Of a DNA stretch of 64,000 bases, positions 5,824 to 14,667 are shown piece by piece. The translations under genes were made by a program, and so were the position numbers. Position 1 is the first letter of the stretch, and each line of letters begins with the position of its first letter. Location: assembly GCF_007858255.1 (NCBI RefSeq), contig NZ_VFEU01000015.1:1-64000 (forward strand), in the 5' to 3' direction. Source of the stretch: Pseudomonas rhodesiae. Its GTDB lineage: Bacteria; Pseudomonadota; Gammaproteobacteria; Pseudomonadales; Pseudomonadaceae. Below the pieces are notes generated by a model. The model did not search any database. It saw nothing but the letters and a program-made list of their open reading frames with translations, and was not told where the DNA came from.

Positions 5824-8103
5824 ATGATGCTTTGGGGCAAGGCCGAAAAACGCCAACCCACCCACGCCCAGCGCTTGTTTCACGGCTTGGTGCGCGAATG
5901 GGTGTGGATCGGCTTGCTGCTGCTGCCTATGACGGCCTACCTGTCGGTGAGTTCGGGGTTGGCGCTGAACAACTCCTTCTATGACACTTTTCGCCGCCTC
6001 ACTCCTCTACCGGTGGATCCGCGCGTGTTGCTGGTGACCATCGACGAACCGAGCCTCAAGAAACTAGGACCGTGGCCATGGCCACGCAGCTTGCACGCCG
6101 ATTTGATTGACCGCCTCAATGCCGCACAACCGGCAGGGATCCTTTTCGATGTCATCTTCAGCGAACCCGAGGAACCTGCGAGCGACAAGCGCCTGTCTGA
6201 CGCCGTATGTAACGCCGGCAATGTAGTGCTGCCGTTGGTTCGCGAAGGCTCTTCTCGCTATAGCCAGGCCGACGCGCAAATGTTGCCCCTGCTCAAATGT
6301 GCCAAAGGGCTGGGTCATATCAACGTAGAAGCCGACAACGACGGTGTGGTGCGACGCCTGTACCTGCGTGAGGGACCTGTCGGTGCCACGGTCCCGCAGT
6401 TGGCCTGGTTGGCTTATGAAATGAGCGATGAAACGAAGCCGATGCCAGGCAACCCGCAGGCGTCGATATTGAAACATTGGCAGCGCGAACATGGGGTTCG
6501 CGTCCCTGTTATTGCGCCTGGTGCCCGATTTCCCAGTGTGTCCTATGTCAGCGTATTGCATGGCGAAGTACCACCTGAAATGCTGCATGGTCGCTTGATT
6601 CTAGTGGGGGGGATGGACTCAGGCTTGGGCGATTATTTTTTCAGCCCGCTCTCTTCCACTGTCGGCGCCACGGCCGGGTTGGACATCCAGGCCAACGTTC
6701 TCAATGCCTTGCTCCAGGGACGCAGCGTCGTGGATCTGCCTGGATGGCTGGCGGCACTGATAGCGACGAGTCTTGTGGCGGTGCTGCTGGGCCTGCTGCT
6801 TCATCGTCCCCGCTATGCCTTGTGGATGACCGTGGGCTGCATGCTTGCGGCGTTGCTTATCGCTTTGGGGTTACTGCGGTTGGGCCACTGGTGGTCCCCC
6901 GCCGCGTGTTGGATCGGTTTGCTGCTCAGCTACCTGATCTGGAATTGGCGTCGCCTGAGTGTGATCCTGGCGTATTTCGGTTGGGAACTGGCGCGTCTGG
7001 ATAACGAGCCCAAGGTGCTTCCCGAGCGTCGCCGCGCGCCCGCGAGCCGCGGTGATGTGTTGCAAGCGCGTATTTTTGCCTTGGAACAGGCCGTCAGCCG
7101 CACGCGGGATACCCGCCGTTTTATGGCTGATGGGTTGGAATGCCTGCCGGTGGCCACGCTGATTACCGACCCCCGCGGCAATATTCTGTTGGCTAACCGC
7201 ATTGCCCGTGAGGTGTTCGGTAATGACCTGGTCGCCGAAAACCTGCTGGAGCAACTTGCCGATCTGGGCTATCCACCGCTGCACAATGGCGTGCGCCCCG
7301 CCCTGTCGGCGTTGGAATTGGTGGAGTTTCGCGATATCCATCAACGCAGTCTGCGCATGGAGCTTGCCCCTTTGCTCCCGGCTGAAGGGGACATCGCCCT
7401 CGGCTGGCTGCTGAGCCTCACCGACCTGAGCAAAGAGCGCGAGGCCCAGCAGCATCGAGAAACCATGCTGCGCTTCCTGTCCCATGACCTGCGCGCGCCC
7501 CACTCGGCCATCCTCGCGTTACTGGATGTGCACAGCGGTGAGTCGCCGGTGTTTGCCCAGGTCGAACAACAAGTTCGACGTGCGCTGAGCCTTACGGAGT
7601 CATTTGTGCAGTTGGCGAAAGCCGAGGCTGACGGTTACCAATTCCAGCCGACCTTATTCGCCATGTTGGTGATGGATGCCTTCGACCAAGTGGCAGTAAT
7701 CGCCCAGCTCAAAGGCATACATCTGGTTCATGACCTGGATGAGACTGACGAAGGCATGGTGTCAGCCGACCAATCGCTGCTGACGCGTGCGTTGTTTAAC
7801 GTGCTGGAGAATGCCGTCAAATACTCACCTTCCGGGACTACCGTCAGGTTGAGTCACGCCAGTGAGCAGGGCTGGTTGGAATGCCGGATCAGCGACCAGG
7901 GCCCAGGTATAGCACCAGAGGATTTGCCGGAGCTGTTCAGTCAGTACCGGCGCTTTGATTCTGCACAGGGCAGCGAAGGGCTTGGGTTGGGGCTAACAAT
8001 GGTTAAAGCCGTTGTTGAGCGCCATAGAGGCCGGATCGACTGCGAAAGTACACTGGGCAAAGGCACCGCTTTCAGCCTACGTTTGCCTCTTTTAGATGAA
8101 TAA
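5824..8103 (+). CDS. CHASE2-domain sensor histidine kinase
   Basis: A 759-residue inner-membrane kinase. One N-terminal membrane helix (about 28-48) leads into a periplasmic CHASE2 sensor domain (about 50-305; VTIDEPSLKKLGPWPWPR is characteristic). Three more membrane helices follow (about 308-327, 331-352, 358-375), then a linker, a PAS-like segment (about 430-545), the HisKA site with H554 in FLSHDLRAPH, and an HATPase domain with N-box NVLENAVKYSP (N659), DQGPGIAPED and GLGLGLTMV. It presumably phosphorylates the divergent OmpR-type regulator. The ligand of the CHASE2 domain is unknown. A bidirectional terminator follows at once. Confidence 0.92.
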   Translation: MMLWGKAEKRQPTHAQRLFHGLVREWVWIGLLLLPMTAYLSVSSGLALNNSFYDTFRRLTPLPVDPRVLLVTIDEPSLKKLGPWPWPRSLHADLIDRLNAAQPAGILFDVIFSEPEEPASDKRLSDAVCNAGNVVLPLVREGSSRYSQADAQMLPLLKCAKGLGHINVEADNDGVVRRLYLREGPVGATVPQLAWLAYEMSDETKPMPGNPQASILKHWQREHGVRVPVIAPGARFPSVSYVSVLHGEVPPEMLHGRLILVGGMDSGLGDYFFSPLSSTVGATAGLDIQANVLNALLQGRSVVDLPGWLAALIATSLVAVLLGLLLHRPRYALWMTVGCMLAALLIALGLLRLGHWWSPAACWIGLLLSYLIWNWRRLSVILAYFGWELARLDNEPKVLPERRRAPASRGDVLQARIFALEQAVSRTRDTRRFMADGLECLPVATLITDPRGNILLANRIAREVFGNDLVAENLLEQLADLGYPPLHNGVRPALSALELVEFRDIHQRSLRMELAPLLPAEGDIALGWLLSLTDLSKEREAQQHRETMLRFLSHDLRAPHSAILALLDVHSGESPVFAQVEQQVRRALSLTESFVQLAKAEADGYQFQPTLFAMLVMDAFDQVAVIAQLKGIHLVHDLDETDEGMVSADQSLLTRALFNVLENAVKYSPSGTTVRLSHASEQGWLECRISDQGPGIAPEDLPELFSQYRRFDSAQGSEGLGLGLTMVKAVVERHRGRIDCESTLGKGTAFSLRLPLLDE

Positions 8104-8125
8104 GTACGGCTTTTTCACAAGGCAC

Positions 8126-8157
8126 AAAAAAACCGGTCATCAGGACCGGTTTTTTTA
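8126..8157. terminator. Bidirectional intrinsic terminator
   Basis: A-run, stem CCGGTC / GACCGG with a short loop, then a T-run. It lies between the convergent kinase gene and acyltransferase gene and can serve both. Confidence 0.9.
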
Positions 8158-8284
8158 TAGCTGGAAAAACTTATGCACGGTTTTGGTGATTTTATTCTTT
8201 TTTTGAATATTCAATAAAATCAGCTAGTTATGTTTAAAAAAGAGCCATTTGCCAACAATCCGTGCACAGGTTATCCACAGAACT
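8158..8284. other. AT-rich gap with two DnaA-box-like sites
   Basis: A strikingly AT-rich 127 bp in a GC-rich genome. It contains TTATGCACG (8171-8179), an ATTTTATT / AATAAAAT inverted repeat around 8187-8219, and an exact DnaA box TTATCCACA (8271-8279). No gene is present. Confidence 0.5.
8271..8279 (+). promoter_or_regulatory. DnaA box
   Basis: Exact TTATCCACA in the gap upstream of the 3' end of the acyltransferase gene. One of seven exact copies in the first 28 kb. Confidence 0.5.
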
Positions 8285-9055
8285 TCAAACGACGGGCGTG
8301 TCCACCACCACGGGCTCCGGAGGCAGCGAACCCATGGCACGTTGCTGCGCTTCATTCCACGCCTGAGCACGGTCGTTCAGCGCTGCAATAGCCCTTGGGC
8401 CCTCTCCTTCGGCGTACATCGGTTCGCCAATCACCACGGTGATCGTGCCTTCGCGTTTGGCCCAGCCAGTTTTTGGCCAGAATTTGCCGGCGTTATGGGC
8501 AATCGGCAATACCGGCAGATTAGCGTTGACCGCCAAAGCAGTCCCGCCACGGGAGAACTTGCCCACAGTGCCGTAGGGTACTCGTGTGCCTTCGGGGAAG
8601 ATCAGTACCCACACACCATCTTTGAGTAGCTCATCGCCCTTCTTGGCAACGTGCTTGAGCGCGGCCTTGGGGTTGTCTCGATCAATCGCGATCGGCCGCA
8701 ACATCGCCATGGCCCAACCGAAGAACGGGACATACAGCAGTTCGCGCTTGAGCACCTGGCTCAAGGGCGAAAAGTATGCCGAGAGAAAGAACGTTTCCCA
8801 GGTGCTCTGATGGTTCGACAGAATCACGCAAGGCTGCTGCGGGACGTTTTCCGCGCCCTTGACCTCGAAACGGATATTCAGGAATACCTTGGCCAACCAC
8901 AAAGCGCAGCGGCACCAGTAGACGTTGATAAAGCGATAGCGCGCCTTGAACGGCAGGAACGGCGCAATAAAAAAGCTCAGGGTGCACCAGAGAAACGAAC
9001 TGGTGCCCAGCAGCAGGTAAAAGAAAAAGGTTCTGATGGCCTGCAAGATCGACAT
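8285..9055 (-). CDS. 1-acyl-sn-glycerol-3-phosphate acyltransferase (PlsC family)
   Basis: A 256-residue membrane-associated acyltransferase expected to add the second acyl chain to lysophosphatidic acid in phospholipid synthesis. An N-terminal membrane helix (about 6-32) is followed by the catalytic NHQSTWE motif (H82, E87) and FPEGTR (153-158), which binds the glycerol phosphate. I chose ATG 9055 because the product then begins with the membrane helix; the 16 residues added by the ATG at 9103 look non-native. It follows gmhB in the same direction, probably in one transcript with glyQS-gmhB. Confidence 0.9.
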   Translation of the reverse strand: MSILQAIRTFFFYLLLGTSSFLWCTLSFFIAPFLPFKARYRFINVYWCRCALWLAKVFLNIRFEVKGAENVPQQPCVILSNHQSTWETFFLSAYFSPLSQVLKRELLYVPFFGWAMAMLRPIAIDRDNPKAALKHVAKKGDELLKDGVWVLIFPEGTRVPYGTVGKFSRGGTALAVNANLPVLPIAHNAGKFWPKTGWAKREGTITVVIGEPMYAEGEGPRAIAALNDRAQAWNEAQQRAMGSLPPEPVVVDTPVV

Positions 9056-9138
9056 GGCGGCATTTACCGTTGCGGGACACGGCCCGCCTGTTGAACAGCG
9101 CACTCCCGAACAATCCTTGGTCAGGAAGTCGAGGGCGG

Positions 9139-9675
9139 CTAGTTGTTGATAAGTTCTGCGGCAACTGCCGCCAGATCGTCAAAAATCAAAGTGCCTACCG
9201 GCAGGTTTTTCGCCTGGGTCTTTTCGCCTTTCCCGGTCTTTACCAAAACTGGCTGAGAGTCGACGGCCTTGGCCGCCTCCAGGTCACCGAGGCTGTCCCC
9301 GACGAACCATATCCCAGCCAATGGCACGTTGTAATGTTTTGCAATGGTTTTCAACATGCCCGGCTTGGGTTTGCGGCAATCGCAGCCTTCGTCCGGTCCA
9401 TGGGGGCAGTACACCACCAACCCCACCTCACCGCCCTGCTCGGCCACCAACGTGCGCAAGCGCGCGTGCATGGCGTCCAGGGTGGCGAGGTCATAGTAGC
9501 CACGGGCAATGCCGGACTGGTTGGTGGCGACGGCCACCGTCCAGCCGGCTTTGCTCAACTGCGCAATGGCCTCGATCGAGCCGGGCAGTGGAATCCACTC
9601 CTCCACCGACTTGATGTAAGCGTCGGAGTCGTAATTGATCACCCCGTCCCGATCGAGAATCAGCAGTTTCAGCAT
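9139..9675 (-). CDS. gmhB: D-glycero-beta-D-manno-heptose-1,7-bisphosphate 7-phosphatase
   Basis: A 178-residue HAD-superfamily phosphatase that removes the 7-phosphate during ADP-heptose synthesis for the LPS inner core. The nucleophile motif LDRDG has D8 and D10. The zinc-binding loop typical of GmhB is present as YCPHGPDEGCDC (C90, H92, C98, C100). The length fits the family. Its ATG lies 2 nt after the glyS stop, so it is co-transcribed with glyQ-glyS, an arrangement conserved in Pseudomonas. Confidence 0.95.
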   Translation of the reverse strand: MLKLLILDRDGVINYDSDAYIKSVEEWIPLPGSIEAIAQLSKAGWTVAVATNQSGIARGYYDLATLDAMHARLRTLVAEQGGEVGLVVYCPHGPDEGCDCRKPKPGMLKTIAKHYNVPLAGIWFVGDSLGDLEAAKAVDSQPVLVKTGKGEKTQAKNLPVGTLIFDDLAAVAAELINN

Positions 9676-9677
9676 GG

Positions 9678-11732
9678 TCAGCTCAGGGTCGAAATATCGG
9701 CGATATTGACGAACAAGCCGCGCAGACGCGCGAGCATGGCGTAGCGGTTTTTCCGTACACCGGCATCTTCGGCATTGATCATCACCGCTTCGAAGAACGC
9801 ATCCACCGGCTCACGCAAGGTAGCCAGGCGCGCCAGTGCTTCGGCGTAATTGCGTTCTGCAATCAGCGGTTTCACCGCATTCTCGGCCTTGGCGATGGCC
9901 GAGTTCAGCGAGAACTCCTTGGCATCGGCAAACAGGCCAGGGTCGACGTCGGCATTGCCCAGGCCTTCGGCCTTGCTCAGCAGGTTCGACACACGCTTGT
10001 TCACGGCCGCCAGCGCATCGGCTTCCGGCAACTTACGGAACGCCTGCACGGCTTGTACGCGCTGGTCGAAGTCCAGTGCCGAACCCGGTTGCAGAGCGCG
10101 AACCGACAGGTATACCGACACGTCCACGCCCTCGTCTTCATAACGCGCACGCAGACGGTCGAACACGAATTCCAGCACTTGCTCAGCCAGGCCGGCCTGC
10201 TTGACCTTGCCGCCGAACTGGCCGACCGCGAACACCACGGCCTGGGTCAGGTCGAGGTCGAGCTTTTTGTCGATCAGAATGCGCAGCACGCCCAAGGCCG
10301 CACGGCGCAGGGCATAGGGGTCTTTGCTACCGGTCGGCAGCATGCCGATACCGAAGATGCCGACCAGGGTGTCCAGCTTATCGGCGATGGCCACGGCCGC
10401 GCCGGTCAGGGTGGACGGCAACTCGGCGCCGGCACCGCGCGGCATGTACTGCTCGTTCAGCGCCAGAGCCACGTCGTTCGGCTCGCCGTCGTTGAGGGCA
10501 TAGTAGTAACCGGCGACGCCTTGCATCTCGGGGAACTCACCGACCATCTCGGTGGCCAGGTCGCACTTGGACAGCAAGCCCGCACGCGCGGCCCAGGCGG
10601 CATCACCGCCAATGCGCGGTGCAATGTAAGCGGCCAGCTTCGAAACCCGTACGGCCTTGTCATAGACACTGCCGAGTTTTTCCTGGAACACCACGTTCTG
10701 CAGGCGCAGGTTGAAGTCTTCCAGCTTCTGCTTCTTGTCTTGCTTGAAGAAGAACTCGGCGTCGGTCAGGCGCGGGCGAACGACTTTCTCGTTACCGGCG
10801 ATGATCTGCTGCGGGTCCTTGCTCTCGATGTTGGCCACGGTGATAAAGCGCGGCAGCAACTTGCCGTCCATGTCCAGCAGGCAGAAATACTTCTGGTTGT
10901 CCTGCATGGTGGTGATCAGGGCTTCCTGCGGCACGTCGAGGAAGCGCTCTTCGAACGAGCACACCAACGGCACCGGCCATTCAACCAGCGCGGTCACTTC
11001 GTCGAGCAGGTTCGGCGGCACGATGGCGGTGCCTTCCTGCAGGCGGGCCAGCTCTTCGGTGCGCTTGCTGATCAGTTCACGACGTTCATTGGCATCGGCC
11101 AATACGTAAGCGCCGCGCAGGTCATTGAGGTAATTGGCCGGCGAGGTGATGCGCACGCTTTGCGGATGATGGAAACGGTGACCGCGGGAGTCGCGGCCGG
11201 CTTTCTGGGCGAGGATGGTGCAGTCGATGACCTGATCACCGAGCAGCATCACCAGCCACTGGGTCGGACGCACGAACTCTTCCTTGCGCGCGCCCCAGCG
11301 CATGCGCTTGGGAATCGGCAGGTCGTTCAGAGAGTCTTCGACAATGGTCGGCAACAGGCTGGCAGTCGGCTTGCCGGTAATCACCTGGCTAAAGCGCAGT
11401 TTCGGACCGCTTTGATCGATGTCGCTCAGCTCGACGCCACATTTTTTGGCAAAGCCAAGGGCGGCCTGGGTCGGGTTACCTTCGGCGTCGAACGCGGCCT
11501 GGCGCGGCGGGCCGTCGAGGTTGATGCTGCGGTCCGGCTGTTGGGTTTCCAGCGCGGTCAGCAACACGGCCAGGCGGCGCGGCGCGGCGTAGACCTTTTT
11601 GGCTTCAAACTTCAGGCCGGCGGTCTGCAGGCCTTTTTCGATCCCGGCCAGGAAGGCGTCGGCCAGGGTATTGAGTGCCTTGGGTGGCAGCTCTTCGGTG
11701 CCCAGTTCAACCAGGAAATCTTGAGCACTCAT
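9678..11732 (-). CDS. glyS: Glycyl-tRNA synthetase beta subunit
   Basis: A 684-residue subunit of the alpha2-beta2 glycyl-tRNA synthetase that charges tRNA-Gly. The N-terminus SAQDFLVELGTEELPPKAL is diagnostic, and the C-terminal part carries the anticodon-binding DALR-like region. The length is standard. The start overlaps the glyQ stop as ATGA, indicating translational coupling to give equal subunit amounts. Confidence 0.98.
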   Translation of the reverse strand: MSAQDFLVELGTEELPPKALNTLADAFLAGIEKGLQTAGLKFEAKKVYAAPRRLAVLLTALETQQPDRSINLDGPPRQAAFDAEGNPTQAALGFAKKCGVELSDIDQSGPKLRFSQVITGKPTASLLPTIVEDSLNDLPIPKRMRWGARKEEFVRPTQWLVMLLGDQVIDCTILAQKAGRDSRGHRFHHPQSVRITSPANYLNDLRGAYVLADANERRELISKRTEELARLQEGTAIVPPNLLDEVTALVEWPVPLVCSFEERFLDVPQEALITTMQDNQKYFCLLDMDGKLLPRFITVANIESKDPQQIIAGNEKVVRPRLTDAEFFFKQDKKQKLEDFNLRLQNVVFQEKLGSVYDKAVRVSKLAAYIAPRIGGDAAWAARAGLLSKCDLATEMVGEFPEMQGVAGYYYALNDGEPNDVALALNEQYMPRGAGAELPSTLTGAAVAIADKLDTLVGIFGIGMLPTGSKDPYALRRAALGVLRILIDKKLDLDLTQAVVFAVGQFGGKVKQAGLAEQVLEFVFDRLRARYEDEGVDVSVYLSVRALQPGSALDFDQRVQAVQAFRKLPEADALAAVNKRVSNLLSKAEGLGNADVDPGLFADAKEFSLNSAIAKAENAVKPLIAERNYAEALARLATLREPVDAFFEAVMINAEDAGVRKNRYAMLARLRGLFVNIADISTLS

Positions 11733-12682
11733 TGTGCAGCCTCCAGCTTAGCCAACACTTCATCACGCAGGTCCGGGGTTGCCATCGGGAAGCCCAGCTT
11801 GGCGCGTGCCAGCAGGTAGGCTTGGGCGACGGAACGCGCCAGGGTGCGTACACGCAGGATGTATTGCTGACGCGCGGTCACCGAGATGGCGCGGCGGGCG
11901 TCCAGCAGGTTGAAGGTATGGGAAGCCTTCAACACCATTTCATAGCTCGGCAACGGCAGCGGCTGATCCAACTCGATCAGGCGCTTGGCTTCGCTTTCAT
12001 AGAAATCGAACAGTTCGAACAGCTTGTCGACATTGGCGTGTTCGAAGTTATAGGTCGACTGCTCCACTTCGTTCTGGTGGAACACGTCGCCATAGGTGAC
12101 TTTGCCGAACGGGCCGTCAGCCCATACCAGGTCGTAGACCGAATCCACACCTTGCAGGTACATCGCCAGGCGTTCCAGGCCGTAGGTGATTTCGCCGGTC
12201 ACTGGGTAGCACTCGATGCCGCCGGCCTGCTGGAAGTACGTGAATTGCGTCACTTCCATACCGTTGAGCCAGACTTCCCAGCCCAGACCCCAGGCGCCCA
12301 GGGTCGGCGATTCCCAGTTGTCTTCGACGAAACGGATGTCGTGTACCAGAGGGTCCAGGCCCACATGCTTGAGCGAGCCCAGGTACAGTTCCTGGAAATT
12401 GTCCGGGTTGGGCTTCAATACCACCTGGAACTGGTAGTAGTGCTGCAGACGGTTCGGGTTTTCGCCGTAGCGGCCGTCAGTCGGGCGGCGACTGGGCTGC
12501 ACATAAGCGGCGTTCCAGGTTTCCGGGCCGATGGCCCGCAGGAATGTTGCGGTGTGGAAAGTGCCGGCGCCTACTTCCATATCGTAGGGCTGAAGTACCA
12601 CACAACCTTGCTCGGCCCAGTATTGCTGGAGGGCGAGGATCAAGTCTTGGAAGGTACGCACGGCTGGCGTAGGCTGGCTCAC
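11729..12682 (-). CDS. glyQ: Glycyl-tRNA synthetase alpha subunit
   Basis: The catalytic alpha subunit (317 residues), a class II synthetase core; CVVLQPYDMEVGAGTFH and RRPTDGRYGENPNRLQHYYQ are near-invariant. I chose GTG 12682 (reading SQPTPAVRTFQDL) because this matches the usual family N-terminus and has AGGTG about 9 nt upstream. A second in-frame GTG at 12691 would add three residues. It overlaps glyS by 4 nt. The 81-bp gap to the divergent tag gene holds the promoter. Confidence 0.96.
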   Translation of the reverse strand: MSQPTPAVRTFQDLILALQQYWAEQGCVVLQPYDMEVGAGTFHTATFLRAIGPETWNAAYVQPSRRPTDGRYGENPNRLQHYYQFQVVLKPNPDNFQELYLGSLKHVGLDPLVHDIRFVEDNWESPTLGAWGLGWEVWLNGMEVTQFTYFQQAGGIECYPVTGEITYGLERLAMYLQGVDSVYDLVWADGPFGKVTYGDVFHQNEVEQSTYNFEHANVDKLFELFDFYESEAKRLIELDQPLPLPSYEMVLKASHTFNLLDARRAISVTARQQYILRVRTLARSVAQAYLLARAKLGFPMATPDLRDEVLAKLEAAQ

Positions 12683-12763
12683 GAAATTCACCTGTTACTT
12701 GGGCTGCGATTTAAAGAGCGGGAGTATACCCGATTCGGCCGCGCCACCATCCCCTGGAGCCTT

Positions 12764-13321
12764 ATGCCACGCTGCTTTTGGTGTTCTGAAGATCCGCTGT
12801 ACATGGCTTATCACGATCAAGAGTGGGGAACGCCGCTGCGCGATGCGCAGGGTTTGTTCGAGTTGTTATTGCTCGAAGGGTTCCAGGCGGGCCTGTTCTG
12901 GATCACCGTTTTACGCAAACGCGAGCATTATCGAAAGGTGTTGTTCGGCTTCGATGCCCAGCGCCTGGCGCGCTTGAGCGATGATGAAATCGAAGCGTTG
13001 ATGCAGGACCCAGGCATCGTGCGCAATCGCTTGAAGCTCAACGCCACGCGCCGCAATGCGGCTGCCTGGCTGGCACTGGCAGACCCGGTGGGCTTGCTAT
13101 GGTCTTTCGTCGGTGGCGTGCCCAAGATCAATCACTTCAAGGATCGCAGTGAAGTTCCGGCGATCACGCCAGAGGCCGAGGCGATGAGCAAAGCCTTGAA
13201 AAAAGCCGGTTTCACCTTTGTCGGTCCGACCATTTGCTACGCCTTTATGCAGGCCTCGGGCATGGTCATGGATCACACTCAGGATTGCGACCGTTACGCG
13301 CAGTTGGTCAACGCCGGTTAG
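12764..13321 (+). CDS. tag: DNA-3-methyladenine glycosylase I
   Basis: A 185-residue base-excision repair enzyme that removes 3-methyladenine from alkylated DNA. The N-terminus PRCFWCSEDPLYMAYHDQEWG carries zinc ligands C4 and H17; the C-terminal pair H171 and C175 (DHTQDC) completes the site. The helix-hairpin-helix region and catalytic Glu of the Tag family are in place. ATG 12764 follows GGAG; the long in-frame extension upstream to 11675 is antisense to glyQ/glyS and not real. Confidence 0.96.
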   Translation: MPRCFWCSEDPLYMAYHDQEWGTPLRDAQGLFELLLLEGFQAGLFWITVLRKREHYRKVLFGFDAQRLARLSDDEIEALMQDPGIVRNRLKLNATRRNAAAWLALADPVGLLWSFVGGVPKINHFKDRSEVPAITPEAEAMSKALKKAGFTFVGPTICYAFMQASGMVMDHTQDCDRYAQLVNAG

Positions 13322-13361
13322 AATGCGCGCTTTGCGCACCGCACACGATCAGGAGTGACCT

Positions 13362-14249
13362 GTGGAAAAGTTTAAAGGCGCCTTGCTGGTAGGCGCTCTC
13401 CGGTTGTTCGCCCTACTGCCCTGGCGCGCTGTCCAGGCCGTCGGTACCGCGATTGGCTGGGTCATGTGGAAAACCCCCAACCGCTCTCGCGACACGGTGC
13501 GGATCAACCTCTCCAAATGCTTTCCGGACATGGACCCCGCCGAGCGCGAGCGGCTGGTAGGCCGCAGCCTGATGGACATCGGCAAGTCCCTGACCGAAAG
13601 CGCCTGCGCCTGGATCTGGCCGGCCCAGCGCTCCATCGACCTGGTGCGTGAAGTCGAAGGACTGGAAGTCCTGCACGAGGCTCTGGCGTCGGGTAAAGGC
13701 GTGGTGGGCATCACCAGTCATCTGGGCAACTGGGAAGTGTTGAACCACTTCTATTGCAGCCAGTGCAAACCGATCATTTTCTACCGCCCGCCCAAGCTCA
13801 AGGCGGTGGACGAATTGCTGCGCAAGCAGCGGGTGCAACTGGGCAACCGCGTAGCTGCGTCCACCAAGGAAGGCATCCTGAGTGTGATCAAGGAAGTGCG
13901 CAAAGGTGGCCAAGTGGGTATTCCCGCCGACCCGGAACCGGCGGAGTCCGCAGGAATCTTCGTGCCGTTCTTCGCCACCCAAGCCCTCACCAGCAAATTC
14001 GTGCCCAACATGCTCGCCGGCCACAAGGCCGTGGGCGTGTTCCTGCATGCCCTGCGCCTGCCGGACGGTTCGGGCTACAAAGTGATCCTGGAAGCGGCGC
14101 CGGAAGACATGTACAGCACCGACACCGCCACGTCCTGCGCGGCGATGAGCAAGGTGGTGGAACGTTACGTCGGCGCCTACCCGAGCCAGTACATGTGGAG
14201 CATGAAGCGCTTCAAGAAGCGTCCGCCGGGTGAAGCACGGTGGTACTGA
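13362..14249 (+). CDS. lpxL: Lipid A biosynthesis acyltransferase (LpxL/HtrB type)
   Basis: A 295-residue inner-membrane enzyme that adds a secondary lauroyl-type chain to Kdo2-lipid A or its precursor. An N-terminal membrane-anchoring segment is followed by the catalytic H120/E125 pair in SHLGNWEVL, then the conserved VGIPADPEP and FVPFFG-like region. The gene starts with GTG at 13362, 6 nt after CAGGAG. It directly follows tag in the same orientation. Pseudomonads encode several LpxL/LpxM-like enzymes, so acyl specificity is uncertain. Confidence 0.92.
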   Translation: MEKFKGALLVGALRLFALLPWRAVQAVGTAIGWVMWKTPNRSRDTVRINLSKCFPDMDPAERERLVGRSLMDIGKSLTESACAWIWPAQRSIDLVREVEGLEVLHEALASGKGVVGITSHLGNWEVLNHFYCSQCKPIIFYRPPKLKAVDELLRKQRVQLGNRVAASTKEGILSVIKEVRKGGQVGIPADPEPAESAGIFVPFFATQALTSKFVPNMLAGHKAVGVFLHALRLPDGSGYKVILEAAPEDMYSTDTATSCAAMSKVVERYVGAYPSQYMWSMKRFKKRPPGEARWY

Positions 14250-14282
14250 CCCACTGCTGACCGAAAAACAACGGCAAACCAA

Positions 14283-14327
14283 ATGTGGGAGGGGGCAAGT
14301 CGAATCGTCGCACCGCCCCTCCTACAT
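14283..14327. repeat. REP-type imperfect palindrome
   Basis: ATGTGGGAGGGGGC at the left pairs with GCCCCTCCTACAT at the right. This GTGGGAGGGGGC motif recurs across the window. It lies between convergent lpxL and the TPR gene. Confidence 0.75.
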
Positions 14328-14344
14328 TTTCGATCTGCTCGGGT

Positions 14345-14650
14345 TTAGCGGTCGAGTTTCTTCAGGAACACCATCATCTCTTTCTCGGCCTGCTTGTCGC
14401 CGTGGGCCTGGGCCGCTTCGATGCCCTTCTCCCACGCCTGCCGCGCTGCGGCATTATCGCCCAAGCCCAACTGTGCCTTGCCTAACAACTTCCACGCCGC
14501 CGAATATTTCGGATCAAAGCCGACGCACCGCTGCAAATGCTCGGCTGCCTTGGCGTTGTCCTTCAAATCCAAATAACCCTTGCCCAGACCAAAGCGCAAC
14601 AGCGAGTTATCCACACCCTTGGCGAGCATTTTCTCCAGGGATTCAAGCAT
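14345..14650 (-). CDS. Tetratricopeptide-repeat protein
   Basis: A 101-residue soluble protein made almost entirely of TPR helices: FGLGKGYLDLKDNAKAAEHL and AWKLLGKAQLGLGDNAAARQ each show the spacing of a TPR unit. It probably mediates a protein-protein contact; the partner is unknown. A similar small TPR gene sits beside trkA in other pseudomonads. An exact DnaA box (14607-14615) lies inside it. Confidence 0.85.
   Translation of the reverse strand: MLESLEKMLAKGVDNSLLRFGLGKGYLDLKDNAKAAEHLQRCVGFDPKYSAAWKLLGKAQLGLGDNAAARQAWEKGIEAAQAHGDKQAEKEMMVFLKKLDR
14607..14615 (+). promoter_or_regulatory. DnaA box inside the TPR gene
   Basis: Exact TTATCCACA. A second exact copy lies 116 bp away at 14723-14731, with a weaker parS-like site between them. 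Confidence 0.45.
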
Positions 14651-14667
14651 GCCGGCGTACTCCTAAA

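Noticed and set aside
8158..8284. This gap as the replication origin itself
   Set aside because: Pseudomonas oriC lies next to dnaA/rpmH, which are not in the window, and only one exact DnaA box is present here.
10053..11819. 588-codon plus-strand open frame
   Set aside because: Antisense to glyS; a typical long shadow frame of high-GC coding DNA, rich in His, Gln, Val and Gly.
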